From Mytilus edulis (Eukaryota; Mollusca; Bivalvia; Mytilida; Mytilidae): 64,000 nt of DNA. Made by a program: the position numbers and the translations under genes. Each line of letters opens with the position of its first letter. Within the stretch, counting starts at the first letter, position 1. This document shows positions 1-10,709 of the stretch, piece after piece. The notes under the pieces are model-generated. The model searched no databases. It was given only the letters and a program-made list of their open reading frames with translations, and had not been told where the DNA came from. The stretch lies in assembly GCF_963676685.1 (NCBI RefSeq), contig NC_092354.1, positions 67,592,241 to 67,656,240 of the forward strand. Direction: 5' to 3'.

Positions 1-348
1 CAAAAATTTGCGAAAGCAAATTTACAGATCTAACATTGTTGGGTTGATGTTTAGACGAGTTGTATATACATTATGTACACAGCCATGTATCACCATCATT
101 GATGGCGATCCGATGGATACATCTGTTGTAGAGTTGTCACTGACTCAGACGTACTTATAAATATAATTATTTTCTGTGACTGTATATTACATTAATTTGT
201 AGGATCCTTTACTATAGATAATTTAGCTGATCTGTAACAATAACATCTTCATGCCTTATATATCATGTACTGTAGTACGACGTTAGATTAAAACTGACGA
301 GGAAAGGTAACACACGGCCAGCGAAAGCTCTTTTTTTGAGAGCCCAGG

Positions 349-437
349 TGGTCGTGTGGTCTAACGGGACGGCTGCAGTGCAGGCGATTTGGTGTCACGA
401 TATCACAGTAGCATGGGTTCGAATCCCGGCGAGGGAA
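349..437 (+). other. tRNA-like SINE head with internal Pol III A and B boxes
   Basis: An A-box-like motif (TGGTCTAACGGG, 357-368) and a perfect B box (GGTTCGAATCC, 416-426) lie about 50 bp apart. The T arm GGG-TTCGAAT-CCC pairs well. A long variable-arm-like segment ('gtgtcacgatatcac') resembles the type II tRNAs (Leu/Ser). The acceptor arm does not pair convincingly, and the segment runs straight into the SINE body, so I read it as a SINE promoter head and not as a functional tRNA gene. Confidence 0.7.
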
Positions 438-509
438 GAACCAAAAATTTGCGAAAGCAAATTTACAGATCTAACATTGTTGGGTTGATGTTTAGACGAG
501 TTGTATATA

Positions 510-1556
510 TGTTCCGGACCATATGAGTATTTGGACCATACGCGTATGGTCATGACCATATGCGTATACTCATATGGTCCGACCATACGCGTATGGTCCG
601 ACCGTACGCGTATGGTCGGACCATATGAGTATAATACTCGTTTGGTTATTAACGGGCCGGACCATATGAGTATTTGGACCATATAGGTATATATATTTTT
701 TCAAATTACATTATAAACGTTTCAATAATACAAAAACTTTATCTAAAAAAACAGTGATGGTTCAAAACATGAAATTTTTTAAATTTCATAATCCAAAAAA
801 CTACGTAAAAATTTAATATTGATGCCATAGTTAGTTTTCATCGCTAGTTACATTCGTGCATGTAGGCTTGGATGACATTCACTTCCACACGGTATCATAG
901 ATTTTTTGCATTTGCCAGAAATTTGTGCACTATCTCTTTTATTTACACATTTTGTTTGCGAGTGAAAAACAAGCCTTTTTTGCAGCCGCGTACAGTGATA
1001 CCGAGGTCTTTGGCAATTCTAATGTCTACGGTGTTTTAAGAAGCTCTAGATCTCAAATATCGGAAAATGACTGCAATACACCATCTTCACAACACTAACT
1101 TAAATAAACTAATAGTATGCTACTTTCCAGTGACTTCTTATGTAACAGTTCATTTAGAAATTTTTGGAATTTAATTTTTTAGTAGACACATTGCCATTTA
1201 CTCGTCATAACAAATCTGTAATGACCATAGGTAATGACCATCGGTATAAAATGTGTTTACTTTAAATTTGACAATTAAGTAAAATTAACTATGTGAAACT
1301 TCTTATTTTTATTTTAATATCTTATCTTTGTATTATAATATAGTGATAAAATTACCTATATGATAGCGTCTTTTGAATGAACGGTCATACCATATGAAGA
1401 GTTTAGAAGTATTAAAAGTAAACTGTAACAGGGTGTTAATTACCCCGACCATACGCGTATGGTCCGACCATACGCGTATGGTCGGACCATATGAGTATAT
1501 ACCCATATGGTCATGACCATACGCGTATGGTCCAAATACTCATATGGTCCGGAACA
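510..1556. mobile_element. Non-autonomous TIR DNA element built of ACGCGT-centred palindromes
   Basis: A 1047-bp insertion sits inside the second SINE unit. Both ends start TGTTCCGGACCATATGAG when read inward, and the terminal inverted repeats match for about 110 bp (510 to about 620 and 1444-1556). They are made of repeated near-palindromes such as GACCATACGCGTATGGTC. TATA flanks both sides (506-509 and 1557-1560) and occurs once at the empty site in sister SINE units, so it is the likely target-site duplication (TA is also possible). The 800-bp interior is AT-rich and has no credible ORF, so the element must have been moved by a transposase encoded elsewhere. The small ORFs on either strand here come from the repeated palindromes. 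Confidence 0.85.
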
Positions 1557-2023
1557 TATACATTATGTACACAGCCATGTATCACCATCATTGATGGCGA
1601 TCCGATGGATACATCTGTTGTAGAGTTGTCACTGACTCAGACGTACTTATAAATATAATTATTTTCTGTGACTGTATATTACATTAATTTGTAGGATCCT
1701 TTACTATAGATAATTTAGCTGATCTTTAACAATAACATCTTCATGCCTTATATATCATGTACTGTAGTACGACGCTAGATTAAAACTGACGAGGAAAGGT
1801 AACACACGGCCAGCGAAAGCTCTTTTTTTGAGAGCCCAGATCTAACATTGTTGGGTTGATGTTTAGACGAGTTGAATATACATTATGTACACAGCCATGT
1901 ATCACCATCATTGATGGCGATCCGATGGATACATCTGTTGTAGAGTTGTCACTGACTCAGACGTACTTATATATATATATATATATATAAGAAAAAGTTA
2001 AGTAAAGTCCGTATGCTGGTAAC

Positions 2024-2193
2024 ATATAAGAAAATTATTAAAAGATAAAAACGGTTTCAATGCATCACTTTTTTACTAGTACTTTCACTGCTTCCGCAGA
2101 TCTTCAGGTGATAGACCTGAAGATCTGCGGAAGCAGTGAAAGTACTAGTAAAAAAGTGATGCATTGAAACCGTTTTTATCTTTTAATAATTTT

Positions 2194-2200
<7 letters not shown>
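2024..2200. repeat. Perfect long palindrome (86-bp arms, 5-nt loop)
   Basis: The left arm 2024-2109 and right arm 2115-2200 are exact reverse complements separated by the loop 'gatag'. TA repeats lie close by on the left (about 1968-1990) and directly on the right (about 2196-2228). An intact arm pair of this length is unstable in DNA, so this is either a very recent inverted duplication, a foldback element or an assembly fold-back artefact. An ORF on the minus strand crossing it (to 2447) is a by-product. Confidence 0.9.

Positions 2201-2228
<28 letters not shown>
2195..2228. repeat. (TA)n microsatellite
   Basis: Uninterrupted TA dinucleotides follow the right arm of the palindrome. A shorter TA run at about 1968-1990 closes the last SINE copy. 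Both are direct reads of the sequence. Confidence 0.9.
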
Positions 2229-2231
<3 letters not shown>

Positions 2232-2429
2232 ATACACGAAACATTTACAATACAAATAGACTTTCAAACTATTGCGTTTTGACTTTTCGAATTGCACATT
2301 TGATAAACAAGCACTTGACAAACAGTTCAAATTAACGACATCTTTTAACGTTAAACTATAGTAGTTCACTAACAATAATGTCCATTGCATTAAGTTTGAT
2401 TTGTTAGTATAGAGGTACTTTATGTTGTA

Positions 2430-3650
2430 CGTCGCTTGTGCGTTCATGTTTTATGTCGGACGGGAACACATGTTCAACACATTGACTTCAACCAAAAAGT
2501 GCCTACGTGATAAAATGATGGATTTGAAAGTCCTGCGAATTTATAGAATGCCGATTACCAATACTGCACGAAAAATTCTATCCGATGCATGGGGATCACA
2601 CCAGTCCAGTATGAGACGTACCGATTATCAGGTCGTCTGCATGTTGATATCGTTAAATATCAGCTGTGAGTTACAATATGACGCTTTTTGTCTAGTGAGC
2701 GCAGCTGGTTATCGATTTATCAGGCTGTTTTTGCGTCTTTTGGAAATCTTACTTTCAAAAGCAAGCGGAAGTTCGGGTCAAACTTATTTACGTCGGTTCA
2801 AACATTATGACGTCGCTGATAAGTCCGGATCAAGGTTATCGAGGCCATGTCAACGTATTTGACGTCACAAAGCCCTTATCTGCAATTTTATTAAGAGCTA
2901 AGCAGAGTGATATAAACAGTGGGACGACCGATAAGTTCCGATTATCAGGTTGTCTGCACGTTTTTTCCTGTAATATATAAGCTACGAGTCACAATTTGAA
3001 GCTTTTTGTCTGTTGAGCGCATAGAAAGAGATCACAAAGTCTTCATATTGTGTCGAGCAACTGATATTGTACAGGGATGGGGATGGTTTTGCATATTTTG
3101 AAAGTGTTTTCTTCGTTTCATCAGCAACCGGTAGATTACTTGAAAAGAGCTGAGCAGAGTGACATAGACAGTGGGACGACAGATAAGCAATACTATCTGT
3201 TGGTCACGATTTTTAGAATGCGATTCACCTGAAAATGTCGACTGATGTACGTTTTGATTAAGTCGGAGCAGTTTTACTTTAGAACCTAGCTTAAAAGACA
3301 GTTTATCTATGATTAGCAGTGCTTATAAAAATAAATACAGTCTAGTGCTACAACATTTAGAATTTTGAATGTCATATGATAACAACGTAGTTATTTAATG
3401 CTTGTATATTTGAAAACGAAAGATTTCGTAATCAACAAACAAAACAAAACTGTGTAGCAATATTGAATTTAAATAAGCGAAAAAGTCCTTTTTGAAAAAC
3501 TGCATTTGATAATTATATATGATTATTTTGAGAATACAACATTAACCTACCCGCGTATTCAAAGGAGATTGTGTCATGCATTATCCTGGACTAATGTTTT
3601 ATTTTGATATGATCTGTGGTAGAAAATAAGTACTATTTCGGAAAACACTG
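2430..3650. repeat. Diverged block shared with 13080-13680 and 28680-29275, with internal duplications
   Basis: The stretch around 2490-2640 (containing 'accaaaaagtg' and 'gatgatggatt') aligns loosely with about 13090-13240 and 28690-28830, and 3360-3640 aligns with 13430-13670. Within the block, 'accgattatcaggt' plus following sequence occurs at about 2617 and 2939, and 'agagct(a/g)agcagagtga' occurs at about 2893 and 3143. A 146-codon ORF (2422-2862, plus) is open but resembles nothing I know and is not open in the sister copies, so I do not call it a gene. Confidence 0.55.
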
Positions 3651-4729
3651 TTTTTAATAATCATTCAATTTATAAATATATACAAAAGCATATGTAACAT
3701 GAACAAGATAAAAATAAAAAATAATTTCAAATCGGTCTGATTAGATAACTCAATTTCAAAGTTTATTGTTATCCGTATTTTTGATACAAGTAGGTCGAAT
3801 GCTAATAGAAATGCGTCATACAATGTATGTTAACTATATTCGGCGTAAAAGTATTGTTTAGAAAACATGATTGTGTTATACGTCAGTTTTGTATTTAAAA
3901 GAACAATCGGGAAAAAAAAACTGTACTCCAAGTAAATTTCAAAACGGAACATTCTCATCAAATGGCAAAAATAAAAACTCAAATACATCAAACGAATGGA
4001 AAACAACTGTCATACTCCTCACGTGGTGCAGTTTTTTTCTTTATTTAGCAAATTGTTAATGTAACCTGGTTTTATAACTTGTCAACAGAAAAGTCACACT
4101 ACATGTATGTGAAAAAGGTCACAAATAAAGGTACAATGTAGAGCAGTCAACATTGAATTATAATCTTATTTACTATAAAAAACAAAGAAATATATCCATC
4201 GAAGAACAAACTGACATTTAGACATAGCACATAAGTAACAACAATAGGTAGCATACAGAAAATGAACATTACTTCGAGACCGTCAAGTACTTTAAGTGAG
4301 AAACTTGAAACGTTTCGATCATTTTTAATGGTCATTATAATGGAAGATATTTTTTCGAAATTTCTTACGACAGTAAATCAATAGAAAGTACAGTAATGGG
4401 TGGCTGACGAATAGGTAGACCGTGAGGCGTGACGTAGACACATGTCGTCATAAGTACAATCGAACTTCAGACATACAATTAATTGATATGCCTATTTAAT
4501 GAAATTTAACAAAATCTGACAACAACTAACTCAAATCTTAAGAAAAACAGGACAACGCGAAGCTATAAAAAACAGGTACTTCGGATTGTGAAGATCGGTC
4601 CTAGTATAGATTGCACATCAGAAATATCGAAAAATACTTATAGCCTAATGAATCTTCAGGTCAAAATGTGTAACTATAAACATTTTATTAATAACCAGTA
4701 GTTTACCTCTGTTCGAAATTCATAAACCG

Positions 4730-4990
4730 ATTGCAAAAAAAAACAACAAATGCTGGTTACAAACTAACACTGAGGGAAACGCATCAAATATAAGAAGAAA
4801 ACTACGACGAAACGAATATAATATAAAAATGGCCATTTTCCCGACTTGGTGCAGGACATTTTAAGAAAAAAATGGTGGGTTGAACCTCGTTTTGTGGCAT
4901 GCCAAACCCCCCGCTTTTATGTCAATGTTAAATGTAGCATTTAAATGACAACATTACATGACAAGACTACAATACTAATAAATAGATGAA
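4730..4990. repeat. Interspersed bivalve repeat (copy in block 1)
   Basis: The stretch contains 'gagggaaacgcatcaaatat' and 'ttgtggcatgccaaac', and ends near the run 'gactacaatactaat'. Its partner in block 2 is at 18540-18840, and a shorter related piece lies at 47860-47940. I recognise it as a common mussel-type interspersed repeat but cannot assign a class. Confidence 0.55.
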
Positions 4991-6227
4991 CATATACCTT
5001 GGCCAATACATGTATATGTAGAGAAACGACAAACATACTAAGCTTAAACCCTATCTACTTATCTTATTGCTCGTTAATCAAAATATCTGATCTGAAAATG
5101 TTCACTTTAAAAATAAATTACCAAGTGTGTAAGTGTTTGTTAAATTTCATACACTTTCTATTCGTCAGAGCTGTTGACCCTTAAGTGTTTTCAAATGAAT
5201 AACCAAAACTAATAAAAAATATTTCAAATTACAAAAGCGTGAAGCTTACCATTGCTCGCAATTGTTTTCTCTTATCTCAATTTTGCATACCCAATTATTT
5301 CAAAATTAATGCAACTGACACACAAAAGATGATATATATATATATATATATATCAACAAAATACCGCGAGATTTACTGTAAGATCTAATTTTAGATTTGA
5401 CTGTCACATGAATCATAAATATTTATTTTAAAAACAAAGTAAACAAAAAAGGTAAATGTCGAATATTCAGGTCAAAGCGAACCGTTATCAGCAGATTAAT
5501 TAATTTTAAAATGTGTAACAATGTTAACGATCCCAAGGCTAAATAACAAAAAAGAAGCACATCCAAAAAAAATTCGTCCCCATATTTCCTTACGAAAATT
5601 GTGCGTTAATCTTATTTTGCATAACGTCTCATATGTGTCCCGGTTATGTATAGTTACGTTAAAATGAGTAGCCAAAACAGACATAACATGGTAAAGTGGT
5701 CCACATTGGTATCTACCAACCAAAATTAAAACAAAAACCAGTTATATATCATACACATGATGTCCTTCAACACTATAAACAAACAAAAACTATTTCCAAT
5801 GGAACGTGCGAATAAATGGACATTTTGTTTAGATAAATGTAATCGTAAATTTGACGAGGTTATAAAACAAATTTATTTGTAGTTCATAATAATAATATAA
5901 TAAAAAATGCTTTACTTGAAGAGGGTAAAATCAGTATGTACACTACTTGTCACTCTGATGCCCTCTGACTGAGTAAAAAAAGAACAATTATATAATGTAT
6001 ACATATACATATACATACATAGAACTTTTTATGCAAAACAAATGACGACAAACCTACAGAAACGTTTCATACGCATATTTTTACTAATATATACAAAACA
6101 AATATATGGCTGTTTTAAAATATAGTTAAACGTCATCTTATAAAAACATTTTTAGTTTACTTGTTTAGAAAAAAAACTTTGTTTGAACTGTTCAATCCTT
6201 TCTATCAATTTGATTTCTACTGAAATA

Positions 6228-7715
6228 CTATTTATTCCAAGGAATTAACCTGAATATTTGAAATATCATTTCTTTTATAAAATTTGTGCTCGGACGTGGT
6301 ACGAAAAACAAAATATTGTCCGATGACACGCAAAGAATATCCAGCATTAACATTTTGGTTATTGTTAAATGATTGACAAAGATAATTAAGTGCAATACCG
6401 TTAACACACTTATGCATTATATTTGATTCTTTCTTGAAAAGTTAACCATCCTAATTTTTTTAATAATTTTTTTTCGTCCGCATTCAAACCAGACTTTGTA
6501 TGATTTATATAATTAGTTGAAGTGGGAGATCATTATTATATAAAAGAAATAATAAAGGACCTAGAATACTGCTCTGTGGTACACAAAATGTTACTTTTTC
6601 ATCTGGAGATATATTGATATTCATTTTTATTTTTTGAGATCTGTGTGGTAAATATGATTTGAACCATTCGAAAGAAAGAGCATCAAACTTATAATTTTTT
6701 TAATTTTTATAATAAAGTTGAGTGATTGACAACATCAAAAGCTTTTTTAAAAATCTAAGAATACAACTCCCGTGTAGTTTCTTTGATCCATATTAATTAA
6801 CGATTCAACTATTTTTTAGGGCTGAGTGACACGAATGATCTTGTCTAAACCCAGACTGGAACTCATAATCAAATAAAATTTTATCCAATATTTGTAAATT
6901 TGAGAGTAAATAATCTTTTATAAAATCTTTGATAAAATTTGAAGTACAGATGTTGGTGTATAGTTGTTCATATCTTTTTATGTAGCCAACATAAAGCAGT
7001 TTTACAAAATTGTTAAAATGTAATCTGCTAGTTATTCATTAGAAAGTAGAATGCTTCTTATACATAAATATGGGCTGTTTTTTACAATACAATGCACATA
7101 TATCGGTTACTAGCATCATTAACACAAGCTAAATTACTGAAATCTTCACAATTTTAGCATTTTAGTTGAATTTTTAGCGGTTTCCGTCTAAAATGAAAGT
7201 GGCCGCATTTGTGGTCATTCTTAATATTGAAATGTAAGTTGTATTTGATGACACTACATAACATATAAAAAGGTTGAGGATGAGCACGGATGCAGCCACT
7301 TTAATTTTTGACAAAAAACATCTGAAAAGTAAATTCATTTTGCATATTTGATAGACTTTTTATATTTAAGCTTGAATCGGAGCATTTTTAATGACTAAAT
7401 CAGTAAATCTCTTTCACATAAACTAATTGAATCAACTTAAATAAAAACTTAGGTGTTTAAAAAGTGTACAAAATCTTTCTTCAGATGAACTTGAAATTTG
7501 AGGCCATAATTGGCCCTTACCGGACCTATTCCTTTATCAATTTTAACTTTTTATAGATAACTAAAGACTTCTATTGGAGACAAACAGTAATATTTCAAAT
7601 AGTTGTCACCATTTTTTCTTTAATAAACTCTTTTCACTTTGGGGATTTTCGTTATTATTTGAGCATGTTTATTTAAAAACGTTAATAACTTACAGTCCGT
7701 TACTAAGAATACAGC
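6228..7715 (-). pseudogene. Degraded non-LTR retrotransposon (CR1/Jockey-type RT), copy 1
   Basis: Reading the minus strand from high to low coordinates recovers scattered but ordered RT pieces. A linker-like stretch (LNKHAQIITK) lies near 7690 and a NYTPTSVLQILSKIL block near 6950, matching the usual NYRPISVLPxLSKILE. Then come EFQSGFRQDHSCHSAL near 6850, KAFDVVNHSTLL near 6730, and CVPQSSILGPLLFLLY near 6565, corresponding to the RT motif GVPQGSILGPLLF. A C-terminal piece (MHKCVNGIALNYLCQSF) reads to 6232. Stops and frameshifts separate the blocks. A separate TIR-type repeat (7005-7540) interrupts the element. Compared with block 2, about 240 bp of the pre-RT region is deleted near 7643. 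It is clearly dead; family level is moderately sure, clade is not. Confidence 0.75.
7005..7540. mobile_element. TIR-type repeat nested in the LINE (copy 1, left end lost)
   Basis: The sequence from 'ataaagcagttttacaaaa' to 'cttaccggacctattccttt' matches the complete element at 55931-56515. Only the right terminal repeat is preserved. It lies between the NYRPISVLP-like block and the upstream linker of the LINE, so it inserted into the LINE before the segmental duplication. Confidence 0.65.
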
Positions 7716-7719
7716 ATGG

Positions 7720-7990
7720 TTGCGCCTGTCCCAAGTCAGGAGCCTCTGGGCTTTGTTAGTCTTGTATTATTTTAAATTTAGTTTCTTGTGTACAATTTGG
7801 AAATTAGTATGGCGTTCATTATCACTGAACTAGTATATATTTGTGTAGGGGCCAGTTGAAGGACGCCTCCGGGTGCGGGAATTTCTCGCTACATGGAAGA
7901 CCTGTTAGTGACCTTCTGTTGTTGTTTTTTTCTATGGTCGGGTTGTTGTCTCTTTGGCACATTCCCCATTTCCATTCTCAATTTTATTAT
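7720..7990 (-). repeat. High-copy mussel SINE-like repeat, private to block 1
   Basis: The minus-strand read contains 'ggaaatggggaatgtgccaa', a 'gacaacaacccgaccatag' stretch, 'cccgcacccggaggcgtcc' and 'ggctcctgacttgggacag'. This is the repeat seen on the plus strand at 16960-17330 and 32455-32830. At the matching place in block 2 (near 23747) the flanks 'aatacagca' and 'ttattcacataatc' are joined directly, giving an empty site. The insertion therefore postdates the duplication. Confidence 0.75.
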
Positions 7991-8455
7991 TCACATAATC
8001 ATCCTTTACTACTGATCTTATAGCTTATATGAAAGGTTTACCATCTACTTGATACTATATGTCATGTACTGAGTAACAACTATATATAAAGCCAACGAGA
8101 ACAGCATCAACATCGACGACCGAAAGTTTTATTTTATATAACCTAGATGGATGATTGTTCTATGGCGCTTTATACGGTGCAAGCGTACTTACCACGAAGT
8201 TTAAGAAATAAAAGTTCGAATTAAGATTAGAGAAGAATAAAATTAGCTTATACAAATTTTGAAGATCTAAATTGTTGGCCTAAAATGGGGACAAATTATC
8301 AATTTACAATCATCAGGGGCTATGGAGATTTGTTTTTCTTTTAAAAGGATTTCATGACTACTATGCCAGTATATTCTTAATGGTTGAATGTAAAACGTTT
8401 AAAACATTACAAACATTTATCAGGTCGCTGATTAAACGTCGCATTCATAGTTGAA

Positions 8456-9800
8456 AAACTGTGTGAAAGATCGACTAACGTCTGTTGTCAGAGAGGCCGT
8501 GAAATGTCTATCTTTTCTGCATGATACGTATGTTGCTGTTCCTGCGGACACAGATTCAAATAATATTGTCTTTGTATGTAAATCGTCTTACTACGAATGT
8601 CTTGTAAAAGAATAAGGAATAAATGGGCACTGAGGTAATACCACATACAAAGACATATCATTTGACAAGGATGAAATTTTGTCAAATCATAATTCCTTCG
8701 TGGCTTCAATGAACATTACATTGAACGACAAATCGGAGGACTTACCGTGTTTGTATTGGATACCTAAGCTTCTCATAATTCCTTATAAACAACGGTTTAT
8801 TGCCGGTTCATATGCATGGTGCACTAAAAAATTGTCAATATGATTGACTAAAACTTTGTTCGCAGTGAAGGGGGGTCTTCAGAAATACTGTGAAACTGTT
8901 TACACGCGTAGTGATATTAACCATATTTGGATTTTTTAAAATTCTACAGAACTTCTGGATAATTTTAAATCTCGGTCATTTAACCTTGTATACCACCATT
9001 CCCCATGCGAAATTTAAAAGTCGCACGAAAGAAATAATCAACAATGTCTTGCAACATAAACATGGTAGCATACACTATAAATTTATTATTTTGAGATATC
9101 ATAAGGTATATTTTGTAAAAAGAAAAGTCCATAAAACATACTTTACAGAGGAAAAAGTGATCAGTATATTGGAGTTTATTATCGACAACATATTTGTTGA
9201 TTTTGAAGGTAGACTTTTCAACAAATTGTCGGCATTCTATGGGAACAAACTGTACGCCTCTCATTGTCGACATCATCTTCTTTGCATGTGGATCGGAGTT
9301 CTTTTAGACACTTGTCAAAACAAGACGATCAAAGAAGCCAGATTATTTAATATCACTTCCAGATATATTGATGTTCTTTCTATTAATCATCTGATTGGGT
9401 TCCATTAATACATCCCCCAGAACTAGAAAGGAAACAACCGATTCGGCTTCCTACACCTCATTTTTAGACTCATACCTCGAATTTTATATACACATACATC
9501 TTAGTACCAGAATCCATGACAAACGAGACGATTTCAATTTTGAAATTATCAATTTTCAAAGTAGCAATATACCAACTTTACCTGTATATGGGTTATACAT
9601 TTCTCAACTTAGTCAATATGCAAGACCTTTCAGCTGCTGCTCAGACTTTATGAAACGTCACTAGTGTTTGAGCAGAAAGTTAATGAACCAATAGTGTGTC
9701 TAAGAATGTCCCACCCTTTTTCTAAAAAAAAAATCATCGGAAGGTACCAAGACCTCGTTGATAAATATTCCGTATCATCTTCACATATAATATAGGATGG
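8456..9800 (+). pseudogene. Degraded Penelope-related reverse transcriptase, copy 1
   Basis: Ordered fragments of an RT protein can be read on the plus strand. They are KCLSFLHDTYVAVPAD and NNIVFVCKSSYYECLVKE (about 8500-8610), LYWIPKL (near 8755), GLQKYCETVY (near 8880), TLYTTIPHAKFKSR (near 8985), ISILEFIIDNIFVDFEGRLF (near 9160-9225), RYIDVLSIN (near 9365) and KRDDFNFEIINF (near 9525). The LYTTIP motif is shared with Penelope-like RTs (LYTNIP). The catalytic box that would read RYIDDVLS has lost one Asp and its frame, and many stops and frameshifts are present. The same family is better preserved at 49441-50660. The element was in place before the segmental duplication. Confidence 0.75.
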
Positions 9801-9949
9801 TCGTGGCGTATAGTAAATGCGTACTGACGTTGTTTTTCATATTAATAAAGTGTTATGTTGTTCTTTTATTTGTCTTTATTCTATTATTAATATTACTTTT
9901 AATGTTTGGTCTGATTTCGGTAATATCCATTTGACGTATATGTGTTGTT

Positions 9950-10640
9950 TGTAGGTGTGACTGTTTGTGTCCTTTGATACATATGACTTGGTTATGTACT
10001 TTTAAACATCCCGTCATTTTGTTATTGTTCTATTATAATGCCAAGATATTATTGTTCTATTATAATTTTGAAAATACTTTGAACGACAAGATTATTTGAT
10101 ATCTCTTCCTTTGTGACGTTTACATTCTGACGTCAAATGCGTGACACTACACTAGATATGGGGAGAACCGTGCCATTCAGTCACAGGATTTCAATATTTC
10201 AGTCCTTTATGGGTTGGTTCAAAATTTGAGTAACCTATGAATGTGGTTGTTAAATTTAATAGATGTTTGTTTGTGCTTTTTTGTGAAATATATGTTTGTT
10301 TTGTTCTACTCGAGATTGTAACACGGAGATGACTGCTGTTCTCTTGTTTTGACAATTTACCTATTATGTCTGTTTTGTTCTAGTATCGTTGTCAATGTGA
10401 TGAAAAGTCTTGCGACTGTCATACACGTTAGAGGTTTAGCGCTATAAAAGCAGATGCAATCCACCTTTGTCTATATTTAAAAATTCCTGTACTAAGTGGG
10501 ACATGTGACAGTTGCTGTCCTTTCGTGTGACATGTTTTATTATTTAATTTTGTCATTTGATTAGGGACATTTCGTTTTGAGTTTTCCTCGAAATTCAGTA
10601 TTTTTGCGATTTTACTTTTTATAAAATCTGATGACTGTTT
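9950..10640 (+). repeat. 3' tail of the RT element (copy 1)
   Basis: A non-coding tail follows the RT pseudogene and is recognisable in four places in this window: here, 25730-26430, 35930-36260 and 55070-55320. Landmarks are 'gagattgtaacacggagatg', 'gaggtttagcgctataaaa', 'gacagttgctgtcctttcg' and 'cgttttgagttttcctcg'. It ends about 70 bp before the 3' end of the GIMAP exon. Confidence 0.65.
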
Positions 10641-10709
10641 ATGAAGAACTATAAAATATATCAGTAATCAAAGCTTGAAGTATTTAAAAATACTTCATTG
10701 ACAATTCAA

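Larger units (their letters stand above)
1..1968 (+). repeat. Tandem tRNA-derived SINE units (three, the last truncated)
   Basis: The same roughly 348-bp body occurs at 1-348, at 438-509 continuing at 1557-1839, and in shortened form at 1838-1968. Shared landmarks are the start 'caaaaatttgcgaaagcaaa', the core 'ctaacattgttgggttgatg' and the 3' end 'ctctttttttgagagccca'. Only the middle unit has its tRNA-like head in the window (349-437); the head of the first unit would lie before base 1, and the third unit joins directly at 'gatctaac' without a head. The third copy breaks off into a TA microsatellite. The architecture (Pol III promoter head, unique body, short tail, head-to-tail joining) is that of a SINE amplified in tandem. 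It may be one of the molluscan V-SINE/RUDI-type families, but I cannot confirm the name from sequence alone. Confidence 0.75.

Noticed and set aside
349-437. A functional tRNA-Leu or tRNA-Ser gene
   Set aside because: The B box and T arm are good, but acceptor pairing is poor and the SINE body follows directly, so it is a SINE head.
395-686. ORFs of 61-95 codons on both strands
   Set aside because: They arise from repeated GACCATAYGCGTATGGTC palindromes, which read open in several frames; no protein family resemblance.
2145-2447. 100-codon minus-strand ORF
   Set aside because: It runs through the palindrome arm and the TA repeat (YIYIYIY stretch); not a gene.
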